Positions 22,231 to 32,233 of a stretch of 64,000 bases of DNA are shown here, piece after piece. The notes beneath the pieces are model-generated. The model was given only the letters and a program-made list of their open reading frames with translations. It searched no databases and had not been told where the DNA came from. Made by a program: the position numbers and the translations under genes. Within the stretch, counting starts at the first letter, position 1. Each line of letters begins with the position of its first letter. Source of the stretch: Podarcis raffonei (taxonomy: Eukaryota; Chordata; Lepidosauria; Squamata; Lacertidae). The DNA lies in the NCBI RefSeq assembly GCF_027172205.1, contig NC_070602.1, positions 58,423,520 through 58,487,519 of the forward strand, given 5' to 3'.

Positions 22231-22502
22231 GCCAGGGCTCCACCAGATGACAAGATCGGCACTGGACCTCCGTGTCCGGGCTGAATGATGGAGGTGGAGA
22301 CGCTCCTTCAGGTATACTGGGCCGAGGCCATTTAGGACTTTAAAGGTCAGCGCCAACACTTTGAATTGTGCTCGTAAACGTACTGGGAGCAAATGTAGAT
22401 CTCAAATGTTATGTGGTCTCGGTGGCCGCTCCCAGTCACCAGTCTAGCTGCCGCATTCTGGATTAATTGCAGTTTCCGGGTCACCTTCAAAGGTAGCCCC
22501 AC

Positions 22503-24487
22503 CTAGGACTTCCGGGTTAGCGCCAACGGCTAATGGCGGATTCCCTCCGAGCTCCGGAGGGAATCGGCTCCACAGGATTAGGGTCGTACCGCTGCGGTGA
22601 CGCGGAGACCCTTAAAAATCACAGGCGGAGAAGCCTGTGAACCTGGTGACTCAGAGGGCACCATTTGCGCCCCCCGACCCGCGAAGGAGCCTTTTTAAAG
22701 GCTCCGGAACGGGGGACGGGGTGAGGGCGCGGTGCTGTGAGTCGTCTGCTTCTCCTGTGGAGTGAAGCTGCGTGCCATGGCCGGAGAGCGCTGACTTCTT
22801 CTTGTGATTTGGACTCCAAAATAACAACCCGTGAGTAGTACGGAAATTGGATTTTTAAAGAAAATTTTCTGATGAATTAGGTACGATCGGGGGAGGTGTA
22901 AACAGGAAGTCAGCCTCCTCCTCCTGTAAATAATCTAAAGCAAGGACCTGCTAACTAAGGTCGAGAGAATTTTTTCCTTGCATCATTTGGCAAAAGACAT
23001 TAATTTCACGATTTGGCGCTAGAAGAAATCTTACTGGAGGATAAGAGCTAATTTTGGGAGCTGAAGTGCTACCCCCCCGGACCCGGGAGCGATCCGCGAG
23101 AGAGCCTGCTGAAGGTATTGTAAGAGTTTGACAGCTGTCAAATTAGCTGTCAGACGGAAAGAGAGAACTTTGTTTCTGTTGCTTCTGCTGGCTATATTTG
23201 TTACAATTTGACTATATTTTGTTGAAAACAAGGAAGAACTGATACAAACTAATCTGATTTTTGGATTTGAACTGGAAAGAATACTAAGTAACCAAAATCC
23301 CTCTAGAGGGGTTTTTGGGACATTACAAGAATGTCTGAAGGAGGGGAAATTCAAGCTGAACTGGACAGAGTCTTTGTTCTCTTGGGAAAGTTACAAGGCC
23401 AAATTGATGTTTTGGCTACAAATGTTACAACTCTGGACTTAACAGTAAACAAATTCATTGAATCTGACAAGGAACCGACTCAGGAAGCTCATGCAGCTGA
23501 ACATGAAGAGAAACTGGAGAGCTTTGAGAGTGGGAAGAAAGAGATATATGGTGTTCCTGAGAAAAAGGAAGGAGGAGCTGTAATTTTACAGATGGTAAAG
23601 GAGAGCCAGAGGCCTGGCATGATGGCTGTAAAGGAAAATAAGAACTTGATGGTGAAAATTTGGTTTGAATTGGAGGCTGAAGAATGGAGAGATCTTCTTG
23701 TGTGGAGATCTGAAGACCTATGGATTACAAATCTGATTAAGAAGGAAGTTGGAGCTTTTGGGACATTTGGATATAAAAAGAGTAAGAAACAAGACTTAGG
23801 CTCCACTTTTGAGTATGGAGGTCTGGTTGGAAGAAATATGGACTTTATTGGTCTAGAGCTTCTCCGAGATTTGGTGTTTAATACTATAGACTATCCAAAA
23901 AGCCGGCAGAGAGGAACTGAGAGAGAATTGAGAGCCTCGGACGTGAGATCCCCAGGCTGAGAGAGTAGATTGACTGATGGACGATTATTGGGATTGGAAC
24001 CGGGAAAGGGGGGGTGGAGTTTGGGAATCCAAAGGGGGCATAATTATAATTTGTTTGGTTTTTATCTTGTTTTGTTATCTGTATGAGAATTGGGGAAATC
24101 GTGGAAGGGAATTTAGGTCGACTTTAGAAAAAAGGCTTTAAGTATGAGAACAGATGTCCAATTATTGATGTTTATAAGTTATAAGTTATAAATTTATAAG
24201 GTAAAAGTTTAAAAGCTAAAATTGGTTTTTCTAAAATGACTGAAATGTAAAAAGGTCAGAAATTGGGGACAAGAACTTGTTGAGCCAACAATTTGAACTG
24301 GAATACAAGAGGGGGAGGTGAGGGGAAGTCAGGAAAATATGTTATTGAAAGTGAAGATTTTGAATTTTATATGTTTTTAAAATCTTTCTTTTTTTCTTTT
24401 TTTGTTTCGTTTTCTTTTTTTGTATTTTCGTGTTTTTCTTTGATTGTTTGATAATGGAAAAATCTTAATAAATATCATTTAAAAAGA
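22503..24487 (+). mobile_element. ORF1-only L1 derivative (half-L1 type) with 16-bp target duplication
   Basis: This 1985-bp insert is flanked by the perfect 16-bp repeat TCAAAGGTAGCCCCAC at 22487-22502 and 24488-24503. It begins with a GC-rich leader of about 830 bp, carries one ORF (23331-23960), then about 530 bp of 3' sequence ending AATAAATATC...AAAAAGA. The last 200-250 bp align with the 3' end of the L1 at 53.8 kb: 'caatttgaactggaatacaa' against 'taatttgaattggaatacaa', followed by the same 'ggggaggt' and 'aaaatatgt' blocks. ORF2 is absent. It therefore looks like a non-autonomous L1 with its own promoter, leader and ORF1, comparable in layout to mammalian HAL1. A simple internal deletion of a full L1 is the alternative. 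Confidence 0.75.
23331..23960 (+). CDS. ORF1-like protein of the L1 derivative
   Basis: The 209-aa frame begins MSEGGEIQAELDRVFVLLGK. Residues about 8-45 have heptad-like spacing of L, V and I and could form a short coiled coil, as in L1 ORF1 proteins. The middle and end are rich in Lys and Glu. I do not see the RNA-recognition motif or carboxyl domain of a full ORF1 protein, and the length is well below the roughly 300 aa usual for L1 ORF1. It may be a truncated or a divergent ORF1. The role by analogy would be RNA binding in the element's own particle. The start is the first ATG of the frame. Confidence 0.55.
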   Translation: MSEGGEIQAELDRVFVLLGKLQGQIDVLATNVTTLDLTVNKFIESDKEPTQEAHAAEHEEKLESFESGKKEIYGVPEKKEGGAVILQMVKESQRPGMMAVKENKNLMVKIWFELEAEEWRDLLVWRSEDLWITNLIKKEVGAFGTFGYKKSKKQDLGSTFEYGGLVGRNMDFIGLELLRDLVFNTIDYPKSRQRGTERELRASDVRSPG

Positions 24488-24641
24488 TCAAAGGTAGCCC
24501 CACGTAGAGCGCGTTGCAATAGTCCAAGCGGGAGATAACCAGAGCATGCACCACTCTGGCGAGACAATACGTGGGCAGGTAGGGTCTCAGCCGATGTACC
24601 AGGTAAAGCTGGTAGACAGCTGCCCTGGACACAGAACTGAT

Positions 24642-25603
24642 CAAGTTTATGAAACTTTGATTCCAATTGTTCATGGTTTCAACTCCGTGTTTTCTCAGCA
24701 TTAGCATGCTCTACTCCAAGTCTTAAAAGGGATGGTATACAAGAATCTGCACCTTGTTCATGCTTGGCTGCTGCCCATCAGTGCCCTTACCTTCCTTACA
24801 ATCCCACAGTGCACTTAGGTAATTTTTGATTCTGGACTAAAGAGTCTCAATGGGAGCCTGTTATTTAGGCGGTTGTGTGCATTACTTCACTCACTTCAAA
24901 ATGTGATAAGCTTGTCCTGCTGAGTTTGGGGACTGTCCTGCTTAGTGAGGCCCTGTCCCAAGTGCACTACTGCTACAATCCCTTGAAATGATCGTAATTG
25001 TGTCTGCACCATTTTTTCCCCTGAATGGCAAAGGAAAAGTAGGTAGCCTACTGCAGTTGTTGATACACCTACTTTCAAACTTATCCAGGTTTATTTTGCT
25101 GTTGAAATGCACCCTGTGATTTCTAGGAAACTGGAATAGTTTCCTTCCTTCTCCACCCCAGAATAAGAAGGCCTGCCCGCTTATCCCATGACATTAGGGA
25201 GAAGCTCACCCAGTGTTTCCTTTTCTCCTATAGATGGCACCAACATTACTTAAACTTTCGGAAAGATCTGCACCTTCAAGAATGGACTGTTCTTTTCAGA
25301 GTTATTATCAGCAATCTGTGGGGAAATGTGGTCATTGAAATAAGAACAAAGCTGTTGTTTTCATAACGCTTGCTCAACCCCTCCCCAGCCCAAAGGTCAT
25401 GGAAACTGTAGAAATGCCCAAATGTTGTAATAATAATTTTGCCCTTTTCTAAGTGCATCCCCCTGTGTAGATGCGTTGAATCAAATCACATTCTTAATGT
25501 GCTCTACGCAGCTCATCTTTCTTCAGAGGAAATGCATTTCTTTAACAAACCTGAATCAATGGAGCTTGGAATAAGATGCAGGTAGCAAGTTCAGGATGGA
25601 GCA
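24642..25603. other. Intergenic stretch, nothing recognised
   Basis: No coding frame or transposon end that I can support. Confidence 0.35.
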
Positions 25604-25775
25604 CCCAGAATCATACAGCCAGGTAAGCCTTCCAGAATCATTTAATTTGGTTTCACAGCTACCCCATACAGCAGATCTATATTATATCTTCTTACAATAA
25701 AGATCTGCTGTATGAGGTAGCAGTGAAACCAAATTAAATGATTCTGGGAGGCTTACCTGACTGTATGATTCTGGG
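25604..25775. repeat. Inverted repeat with 75-bp arms and 22-bp loop
   Basis: The left arm 25604-25678 and right arm 25701-25775 are reverse complements at 71 of 75 positions by eye. The arms begin CCCAGAATCATACAG and end CAGCAGATCT next to the AT-rich loop. No clean direct repeat flanks it. As RNA it would fold into a long near-perfect hairpin. It could be a foldback MITE of a family I do not know, or a local inverted duplication. Confidence 0.9.
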
Positions 25776-26017
25776 CTGGAATTGAGGGTAAACTAGATGG
25801 TACTTTAATTGATACTGTATAGTCAATGACTATTTTTGGGTGTTGTTGTTGTTTTAATAATAATAATGCTAGTTGCAGGGGGTCATTTCCATTGACTTCC
25901 ACTTGTGTGAAGGGGAGGTTTGACCATTCTTCCCTAGCCATGACAGGGGAGGACTTTGTTATCTTTGGTAACAGAGCACACTGAGCAATGCCAAAAATTG
26001 TTTTTAAACTGGTATAT

Positions 26018-26135
26018 ATTTCATAGAATTTTAGAGTTGGAAGGACCACAAGGGTCGTCTAGTCCAACTCCCTGCAATACAGGAATCTTTTGCCCAACAT
26101 GGGGCTCGAACCCACAACCTGGTGCCCCGAATGGA
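26018..26135 (-). mobile_element. tRNA-derived SINE with CR1-like tail
   Basis: Read on the - strand: a B box GGTTCGAGCCCC-like stretch ('gtgggttcgagccccatg', complement near 26105), then 'gattcctgtattgcaggg', then 'ttggactagacgacc' and 'ttccaactctaaaattctatg'. The last part matches the CR1 3' end. A tRNA head joined to a CR1 tail is known in several reptile SINEs. The A-box end is cut off. Confidence 0.7.
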
Positions 26136-26559
26136 TCTTTTGAATTATGGGTTTTCTCAATTTTGCGCCCCCTCAGCTCAGCGCCCTTTGTGGGGGAGCC
26201 ACCCACACTGCCCTAAATCTGGCACTGGCCATGAACCCCCCCAAAGGGGAACTCCCCATCCTTAGTATTAGATAAAGAAAATATCCTGATGGGTTTGCCT
26301 CTGACCCTGTACCCCATTTGTGGTCATTGAGCTGAAAAAAGCTTCCCCACACCTCTCCTAAACAATAAAAGTTGCAATTTGGAAGCCACCTTTTATATAA
26401 CAGTCTGTAGTATCATCAAGATCTTAAGTCGTCCAACCTTATATTGCCTGAAGTTCCATGCTTGGTTGCATGTGGTTATACAGCCACTCAGCACAATATC
26501 CCCCTCCTCCGAATGTCCACCACCAAAACAAAACTCTGTCCTTTGCTTCAATCTTGATA

Positions 26560-26785
26560 CAGTGGTACCTCAGGCTACAGATGCTTCAGGTTACAGACTC
26601 CACTAACCCAGAAATGGTACCTCAGGGTGAAAACTTTGCTTCAGGATGAGAACAAAAATTGCTTGACAGCGGCACAGCGGCAGCGGGAGGCCCCATTAGC
26701 TAAAGTGGCACCTCAGGTTAAGAACAGTTTTAGGTTACGAACAGACCTCCAGAACGAATTAAGTTCTTAACCTGAGGTACCATTG
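26560..26785 (+). mobile_element. pogo/Tigger-like MITE, copy 4
   Basis: This 226-bp copy is flanked by TA, with ends CAGTGGTACCTCAGGCTAC and TAACCTGAGGTACCATTG and the same interior as the other three copies. Confidence 0.82.
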
Positions 26786-26987
26786 TATAGCTAAATAAAT
26801 CCCATGTAATCTGTTCTTTTTCAACAAACCGGGTTACCACTTTGTTTGTTTTCTGGGAGGTAGAGGGAGTGGTACATTTAAGTTATTTAAGACTCTGATG
26901 AGACTTTGGGCCTTGAAGTGCTTTTTCTGGCCATGTCTCTGAGTGGAATATTTTGTGCCTGTATATAGCATTCGGGAAATAGCACAG

Positions 26988-27007
26988 CAGTGACTGCGCA
27001 GTCACTG
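26988..27007. repeat. Perfect 20-bp palindrome
   Basis: CAGTGACTGC is followed at once by its exact reverse complement. The pairing does not extend beyond 20 bp. No known role. Confidence 0.9.
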
Positions 27008-27275
27008 TCTGAATTCCCTAGGCAGGGAAGTTTTGCTTCATTAAAGCATAATTTGCGGCATTAGACAGTGATTTTGTTCCTATCCTTCCATAAAGAATTG
27101 TGCACAGAGATTTGCCCACACTAAGGCTCACATGTTCACAGGTTCACATGTAACACTCACTGGCTCAGGGGCAAATTGCATGTTACATGCAACCACGTGT
27201 AATAATGCCCTGGCAGCTCCCTCAGGATTTGCATCAGAGGAGGAACAGCACCATAAAGGCTAAGATGATGCAAAC

Positions 27276-27685
27276 AACAACAACAACAGTAAGAATTTTA
27301 TTATTTATATGCCACACATCTGACTGGGTTGCCTCAGCCACTCTGGGCGGCTCCCAACAGAATATTAAAAACACAACAAAACATAAAAAACTTCTGAAAT
27401 ATACTCGGAGTCGAGTGTTGATTTCATGCTCTTTATTTCAGCTCATGGCAAACAGGGAGTGAGTCTTCCCAAAAACCTCTGGCTATATATACATTATTTA
27501 CACAATGGCTCCCGCGTGATTGGCTGATTCAACTCCCCTCCTGGAGCCTGATTGGGTGGCTCCTGCAACCAAACAGGATGCTGCCTTCTAGGATCTTACT
27601 TGCCTATTGTTCTAGGATCCAAGCTCAGTACATAACACCTTCCCTATTCGGGGATGTCTTCAGATCATCTGATGCTCCAAGACAT
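27276..27685 (-). mobile_element. L2/CR1-clade LINE 3' end, split by a solo LTR
   Basis: The left part 27276-27394 has an AAC microsatellite, then 'ctgactgggttgcctcagccactctgggcgg', the LINE tail in reverse. After the LTR, 27638-27685 continues as 'ccttccctattcgggg', which fits the family sequence 'aaaacttccctaaacaagg' seen at 50.25 kb. So the LTR landed inside this LINE. Confidence 0.7.
27395..27637 (-). mobile_element. Solo LTR of a Ty3/Gypsy element
   Basis: This 243-bp block begins TGAAATATACTCGGAGTCG and ends AGTACATAACA. It is the reverse complement of an LTR that starts TGTTATGTACTGAG and ends GAGTATATTTCA, like the LTR of the whole element at 4.7 kb, with TATATATAC, CCAAT/ATTGG boxes and AATAAA-like sequence in the same order. 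Flanking 5-mers acttc and ccttc differ at one base. No internal region remains, so it arose by LTR-LTR recombination. It belongs to a related but different subfamily and is older than the whole element. Confidence 0.85.
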
Positions 27686-27944
27686 GTGTATTAAAATTGT
27701 ATCAGATGCTCTGAGAATGGGCAGAGCCCTGGGGAGCCAGCCATGATCAACATGAAATCTTGATCAGCGTTCTCCTGCCTTTGCTCCACACACAGCAGCC
27801 ATGGTTCCCAGGTTTTACTGCAGCGCGAGTGGCCTTGGATCTGTCAGCCCTTTGGGCTATTGCCTGGTGGGCAAGATCCAGCACTGAATTATGTAGGGTC
27901 AGCTTGTACTGCAGGAAGTCCCTGCCTTTTAATAATAGGCAGGC

Positions 27945-28267
27945 ACTCTCCTTGTATTGTTTTAAACATCTGCTAAAACCTTTTTTCTTTAGGCAACCCT
28001 ATTCATGCATGAAATGTTATGCCCTTTTGGTGGTGGTGGTGGTTTTAATAAAATGTCGATTTTAGCTTTATGTTGATAATTGTATTGTGCCCACTGTTTT
28101 TACTGCTGACTTCAATGAATGTTTTATACCATCTTATGTAAACAGCGTAGATATATAGCTATAGGTATATTGTAGCTAGAGATAGAGGCCGTGACAGAGA
28201 CAGAGATATTGCTTAAGCTGTATAAATGCAAAAATGAATGAATGAATGAATGAATGAATGAATGAAT
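27945..28267 (+). mobile_element. Possible LINE 3' end with AATG microsatellite tail
   Basis: The + strand reads LLKPFFFRQPYS near 27970, resembling the very end of L2/CR1-type ORF2 proteins, followed by an AT-rich tail that ends in (AATG)n at 28231-28267. The match is weak. Confidence 0.35.
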
Positions 28268-28997
28268 AGATTTCTGGGACCACTATCTGGAAAATAGAGC
28301 CCCTGAGAAGTTGGCCATCTCTGTATTATATTGTGGCTTTTTGTTTCAGTCCTACATCATATTGATGGCTAATCCTCTGAGACCACTAGAAAATGGATGG
28401 GTGAATGGATGGATGGATAAATTGAAATGAAAGATAGTTTCATTTCATTCATAGCTGTGGCAAGAAATGTCAGCTGGAAAATCTATATCTACATCTATTT
28501 TTGGATATTGGTACTGTTCAAGATGGTTATGATTTCCATGGTTATCCCTGTATGTGTAGAGACAGATTTTACGTTAAACTATATGGTGAAGGTTTTTTAA
28601 AACTCAGCAAGACACGTCATTTGCTTACAACAATGAGGTTGCTGCGTAAATATATGAAGATGAATCATAAAACAGAGGTCACCCCATGTGGAGAATGCCA
28701 CTTCTATAAGGAACTGATGCTGTACTGTAAGGCATGAAATATTAAAAGTAACAATAAAAAGAAAACTCAGCGAGCTAACTTTTATTACTGTTTCCCACAA
28801 CAATAACAGCAACATTATTTTTCTTTCTTGTAAAAGATCAGCAAGAAAATACGTTTTATAGGCTGGCAAGAAAGCAGAATGCATATTTTCATTCATTAAT
28901 TTCAAAAAGAACGAAACACAAACAGTATAAGCATGAGAAATTAAAAAAGGATCAGTGACAATGATAAAAGGAGTTAGCACATTTTTAACGGAATATG
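28268..28997. other. Intergenic stretch, nothing recognised
   Basis: AT-rich, with a 78-codon + frame at 28501 that shows no domain I know. No supported feature. Confidence 0.35.
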
Positions 28998-29005
28998 GTA
29001 ATGAG

Positions 29006-29169
29006 CAGTGGCGTAGCGTGGGGTGTGCAGGGGGCCGGCTGCACCGGGCGCAACATCTGGGGGGGGCGCGCTCGCACTCGCAGCTCTCTACCCCTACTAA
29101 AATCCACGGGTTAGGGGGCGCAAATTACTTGCCTTGCCCCGGGTGCTGACAACCCACGCTACGCCACTG
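29006..29169. mobile_element. hAT MITE with perfect 8-bp target duplication
   Basis: This 164-bp element begins CAGTGGCGTAGCGTGGG and ends with its exact 17-bp inverse CCCACGCTACGCCACTG. GTAATGAG flanks it at 28998-29005 and 29170-29177. The 8-bp duplication and CAGTGGCGTAGC end are hallmarks of hAT elements. The interior is very GC-rich, in an AT-rich setting, and carries no transposase. Confidence 0.93.
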
Positions 29170-29459
29170 GTAATGAGCTATTGTAAAGAGTTGTTGAACA
29201 GAACACACCACAAACACCAAGGGAGGGGCAAAATCTGTCCACCAGACTAGCATTTTATGAAACATTTCCTTATTCATAGACATGGGGCATTGCTACATAC
29301 ATAAAAGATTTGGGGTTTAGACCCATAGACCCAAATGTGCACAAACACACATTTATACTTTAAATGCCAAAGAAAGTGAGAACCAATTAATTTCCCATCC
29401 AAATCACACAAGATAAATTCTTCGCTTACTTTGTATCTTATCCTAAATCAGTTCCTCTT

Positions 29460-30049
29460 TAATTCATTAGCCACAGTATTGGCAACTTCCATACTGAACT
29501 ATTGCAGTGCACTCTAAGATGACTTGGAAACTTCCAAAGGACTAAAATGCAGAAACCAGATTCTTGGCTGGAGTTGCTTAGAACTCATATTATCCCTGTT
29601 TTAAAGCTGTTGCACTGATTGACAGTTCGTTTTTGGACCCAATTCAAGGTGCTTTAGGTTTAAAGGCCTAAATGACTTTAGACTGAAATGACTGAAAGAA
29701 TGCCTCCTTCTCATCAGATCCTCTTGGGTGTTAAAATCAGCAAAGAGCACCCTCATGGTAATTTTATCACCCCCAATAGTTCAAAATGAAGGCCCGGGAA
29801 AGGGCATTCTCTGTGGTGGCCCCTAAATTGTGGAATTCCCTCCCCACAAAATCTGGCACCTTCATTATGTAGTTACCATTCTATGCTGAAGTCATGTCTC
29901 TTTATCCTGGCCTTTGACACCTGAGATATAGATATTTTAAGGCTTGCCCTAATCTTGCAACTGTAATTTGCTTTAATTTGTTTTTAATATTGTGTTTTTA
30001 AATTGCTGTTAACCCACCCTGGGACTTTATGGTGAAGAGTAGGTAAGAA

Positions 30050-30080
<31 letters not shown>

Positions 30081-30096
30081 GAATGAATGAATGAAT
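29460..30096 (+). mobile_element. Decayed L2/CR1-clade LINE 3' end
   Basis: Traces of the LINE protein end remain: a stretch like 'ttgcactgattgacagttcg' (the LHWLPV region), 'ccaattcaaggtgctt' (QFKVL), and 'ttctctgtggtggcccctaaattgtggaattccctcc' (FSVVAPKLWNSLP). It ends with 'ctgggactttatggtgaagagtaggtaagaaatt' and GATT/GAAT microsatellites. It is much more diverged than the copies at 21.3 and 35.0 kb, so it is an older subfamily. Confidence 0.65.
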
Positions 30097-31735
30097 TGCT
30101 TAACCTCATTAATTTCCCAATAGATCCTGCTCCAAATCAATTCAATTCCCCTTTGATTACTTCCATTTATTAATCTCCAAGTAATCTGTAGTCACCTCAG
30201 TTTATTTTTCCAGAATACTATCCTACCCAGTAACCCAGATCCTGCTCTCCAGTTAGAAAAAGATGTGGGGTTCATTCTCCTTTGCCCTAACAACACCTCT
30301 GACAATGTGTATATGTCATAAAATGCGGGTCTGGAAGACCAATCCCCACCCACCCCATTTCAACAAAACAATAACAAAGGAGATCTGAAGAGCATTTTGT
30401 TTTCAGAGAACCAAACTGACTGAGAGAACAATCCACTGGGAAAGTTTGCCTGTTGAAGCACTGAAATTGTCTAGAAATTGCGCAAGGAAAACCAAGAGCA
30501 TCCATTTGAATGGAACATCCCAGAGGACTGTGCCCAGAATGAAGAGGAACAAACTTTAACACATCACAGGTCACTTTTTCAGGCCAAAACCAACCAACAA
30601 ATAATTCAAAAGCCTTAATTTATATTGCCCAGCAACATTTTCCTGAAGTGCTTTAGGAATAGTAGAAGAGTACGTTCACATAAACGGATGTTGTGCACCA
30701 ATAGTACCCATCACTTTGCTTACTTTTTCAAAAACAAGAGTAGTAGGAGCCTCTTTACTGCATCTTTAGAGATCCCAGAATAGGAGAAATCTGACCCTTC
30801 TTTCAAGGTCAAGAAAAGTAGGAACCACTGCACTTCCTATTTGAAGATCAAGAGTTGATTGAGATCTGTTGCCTTTTCTTCAGCCATCATTGGGAACTCA
30901 CCATTTTTGTTTTTACTATACAATAAGCTATAAATTGGTGGTGGTGTGTGTGTCTATACATACATACATACTGTACATACATACACACACACAACAGAAT
31001 CCAAAAACATAAACACATTTTTAATTAAAAGGCTTTTAGTTTTCTTAACTACTTCTTACAACAGAAATGTAGGCTGGAAGGTGTTTTGACAATAACAATA
31101 TAGAATACACAAAAGTAGCCACAAAACAAGGACAAACACAGACCACTTAACACAGAGAATGGTTGTAGGTTAGCTGGCCTCTCCATGTTGCTCTGTCATA
31201 CTATTCCTTGCCTAAATAATTCTGTATCTTTTCAATTCTGTAACCTCCCTCTTTGGAGTATATTGACTGATACCAATTTAGTAAATATGTTCAAATTGAT
31301 CTAATGAAAAGCTCACTGTGGAAACCCTTCATTTCTACGTCGTCGTCCCCCATGTACCTAGGCCAGTCCCCACACCAACAATTTATTTAAAACAATATCT
31401 TGAACATAGTTCACACTGAAAGTAGGATGAACATAGATGAGAGATCTAGGGACTGCATGGACAGGAGAACCCCAGGATGGTCATGTCAGCTAACTTTCCT
31501 GACTTCAGATTCAACCTTGTGGACTTACCTGGGAGTAAGCCCCACTGAACTCAGTGAGAGTCACTTCAATCAAACGGTATGGTTTCAAGTGACCCTGTGT
31601 ATTCTTTCTAAGTCAATAGGACTTATTTTTGAGTGTGTACACTTAGGATTAGGCTCCACCATAGTCCAGTATTTCAAACCTTTGTTCCTTGGCTGTGCCT
31701 TACTTTGGCCTCATTAAGAATATTTACTTTAACTT
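30097..31735. other. Intergenic stretch, one short foldback repeat
   Basis: Near 31525-31660 lies a copy of the short foldback repeat ('cttacctgggagtaagcccca...', then 'aagtcaataggacttatttttgagtg'). ACAT/ACAC simple sequence occurs near 30957-30993. Otherwise nothing recognised. Confidence 0.4.
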
Positions 31736-32233
31736 GCTTTGGCATCATTAATAATATTTAAGATTGCTTGAAAGTCACCTCCCACAATCCTTTGCACCTC
31801 ACATAGGCAAAAGAATATTAGAGTAGCATCCTTCCTAATAAGACTTGTAAATATTTTCAAAAGCTTTGGCATCATCAATAATATAGTGGTACCTCAGTTT
31901 TCGAACGTCTCCGTTGACGAACATTTTGGTTTTCGAACACCATAAACCTGGAAGTAAATGCTTCGGTTTTCAAACACACCTCGGAAGTCGAACAGGAAAT
32001 GTGGCTTCCGCTGATTGCAAGGTCCTGAGGCCTAGCTGTCAGCTTTTGAGTTTCCGGTTTTCGAACGTTTCAGAACTCAAACGGTCTTCTGGAATGGATT
32101 ACGTTTGAAAACCAAGGTACCACTGTATTTAAGATTGCTTGAAAGTCACCTCCCACAGTCCTTTGCACCTCACATAGGCAGAAGAACATTAGAGTAGCAT
32201 CCTCCCTAATAAGACTGAAAATGTTTTCAAAAG
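31736..32233 (+). repeat. Tandem duplication of a 127-bp unit
   Basis: Unit 1 spans 31736-31862. Unit 2 spans 31863-32233 but is interrupted by a 242-bp MITE. Both begin GCTTTGGCATCAT(T/C)AATAAT and contain 'aagattgcttgaaagtcacctcccaca', 'cctttgcacctcacatagg' and 'ttttcaaaagc'. They differ at only a few positions. A partial echo of the unit start lies just upstream at about 31704-31727. Confidence 0.88.
31884..32125. mobile_element. pogo/Tigger-like MITE, second family
   Basis: This 242-bp element starts TAGTGGTACCTCAGTTTTCGAACG and ends AACCAAGGTACCACTG, with TA on both sides. The outermost bases match the family at 10.4 kb, but the interior ('ggaagtaaatgcttcggttttc') differs. It sits inside unit 2 of the tandem duplication. 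Confidence 0.85.

Larger units (their letters stand above)
22261..24641 (-). mobile_element. L2/CR1-clade LINE split by an L1 derivative
   Basis: The two halves 22261-22502 and 24488-24641 belong to one - strand LINE copy. The left half carries 'aggccatttaggactttaaaggtcagcgcc' type sequence of the 3' part. The right half encodes, on the - strand, VVHALVISRLDYCNALYVGLP, an upstream reverse-transcriptase motif. Between them lies a 2-kb insert flanked by a 16-bp repeat of the LINE's own sequence. The host LINE is therefore older than the insert. Confidence 0.8.

Noticed and set aside
28501-28737. 78-codon + frame
   Set aside because: No recognisable domain and no promoter or splice signals; consistent with a chance frame.
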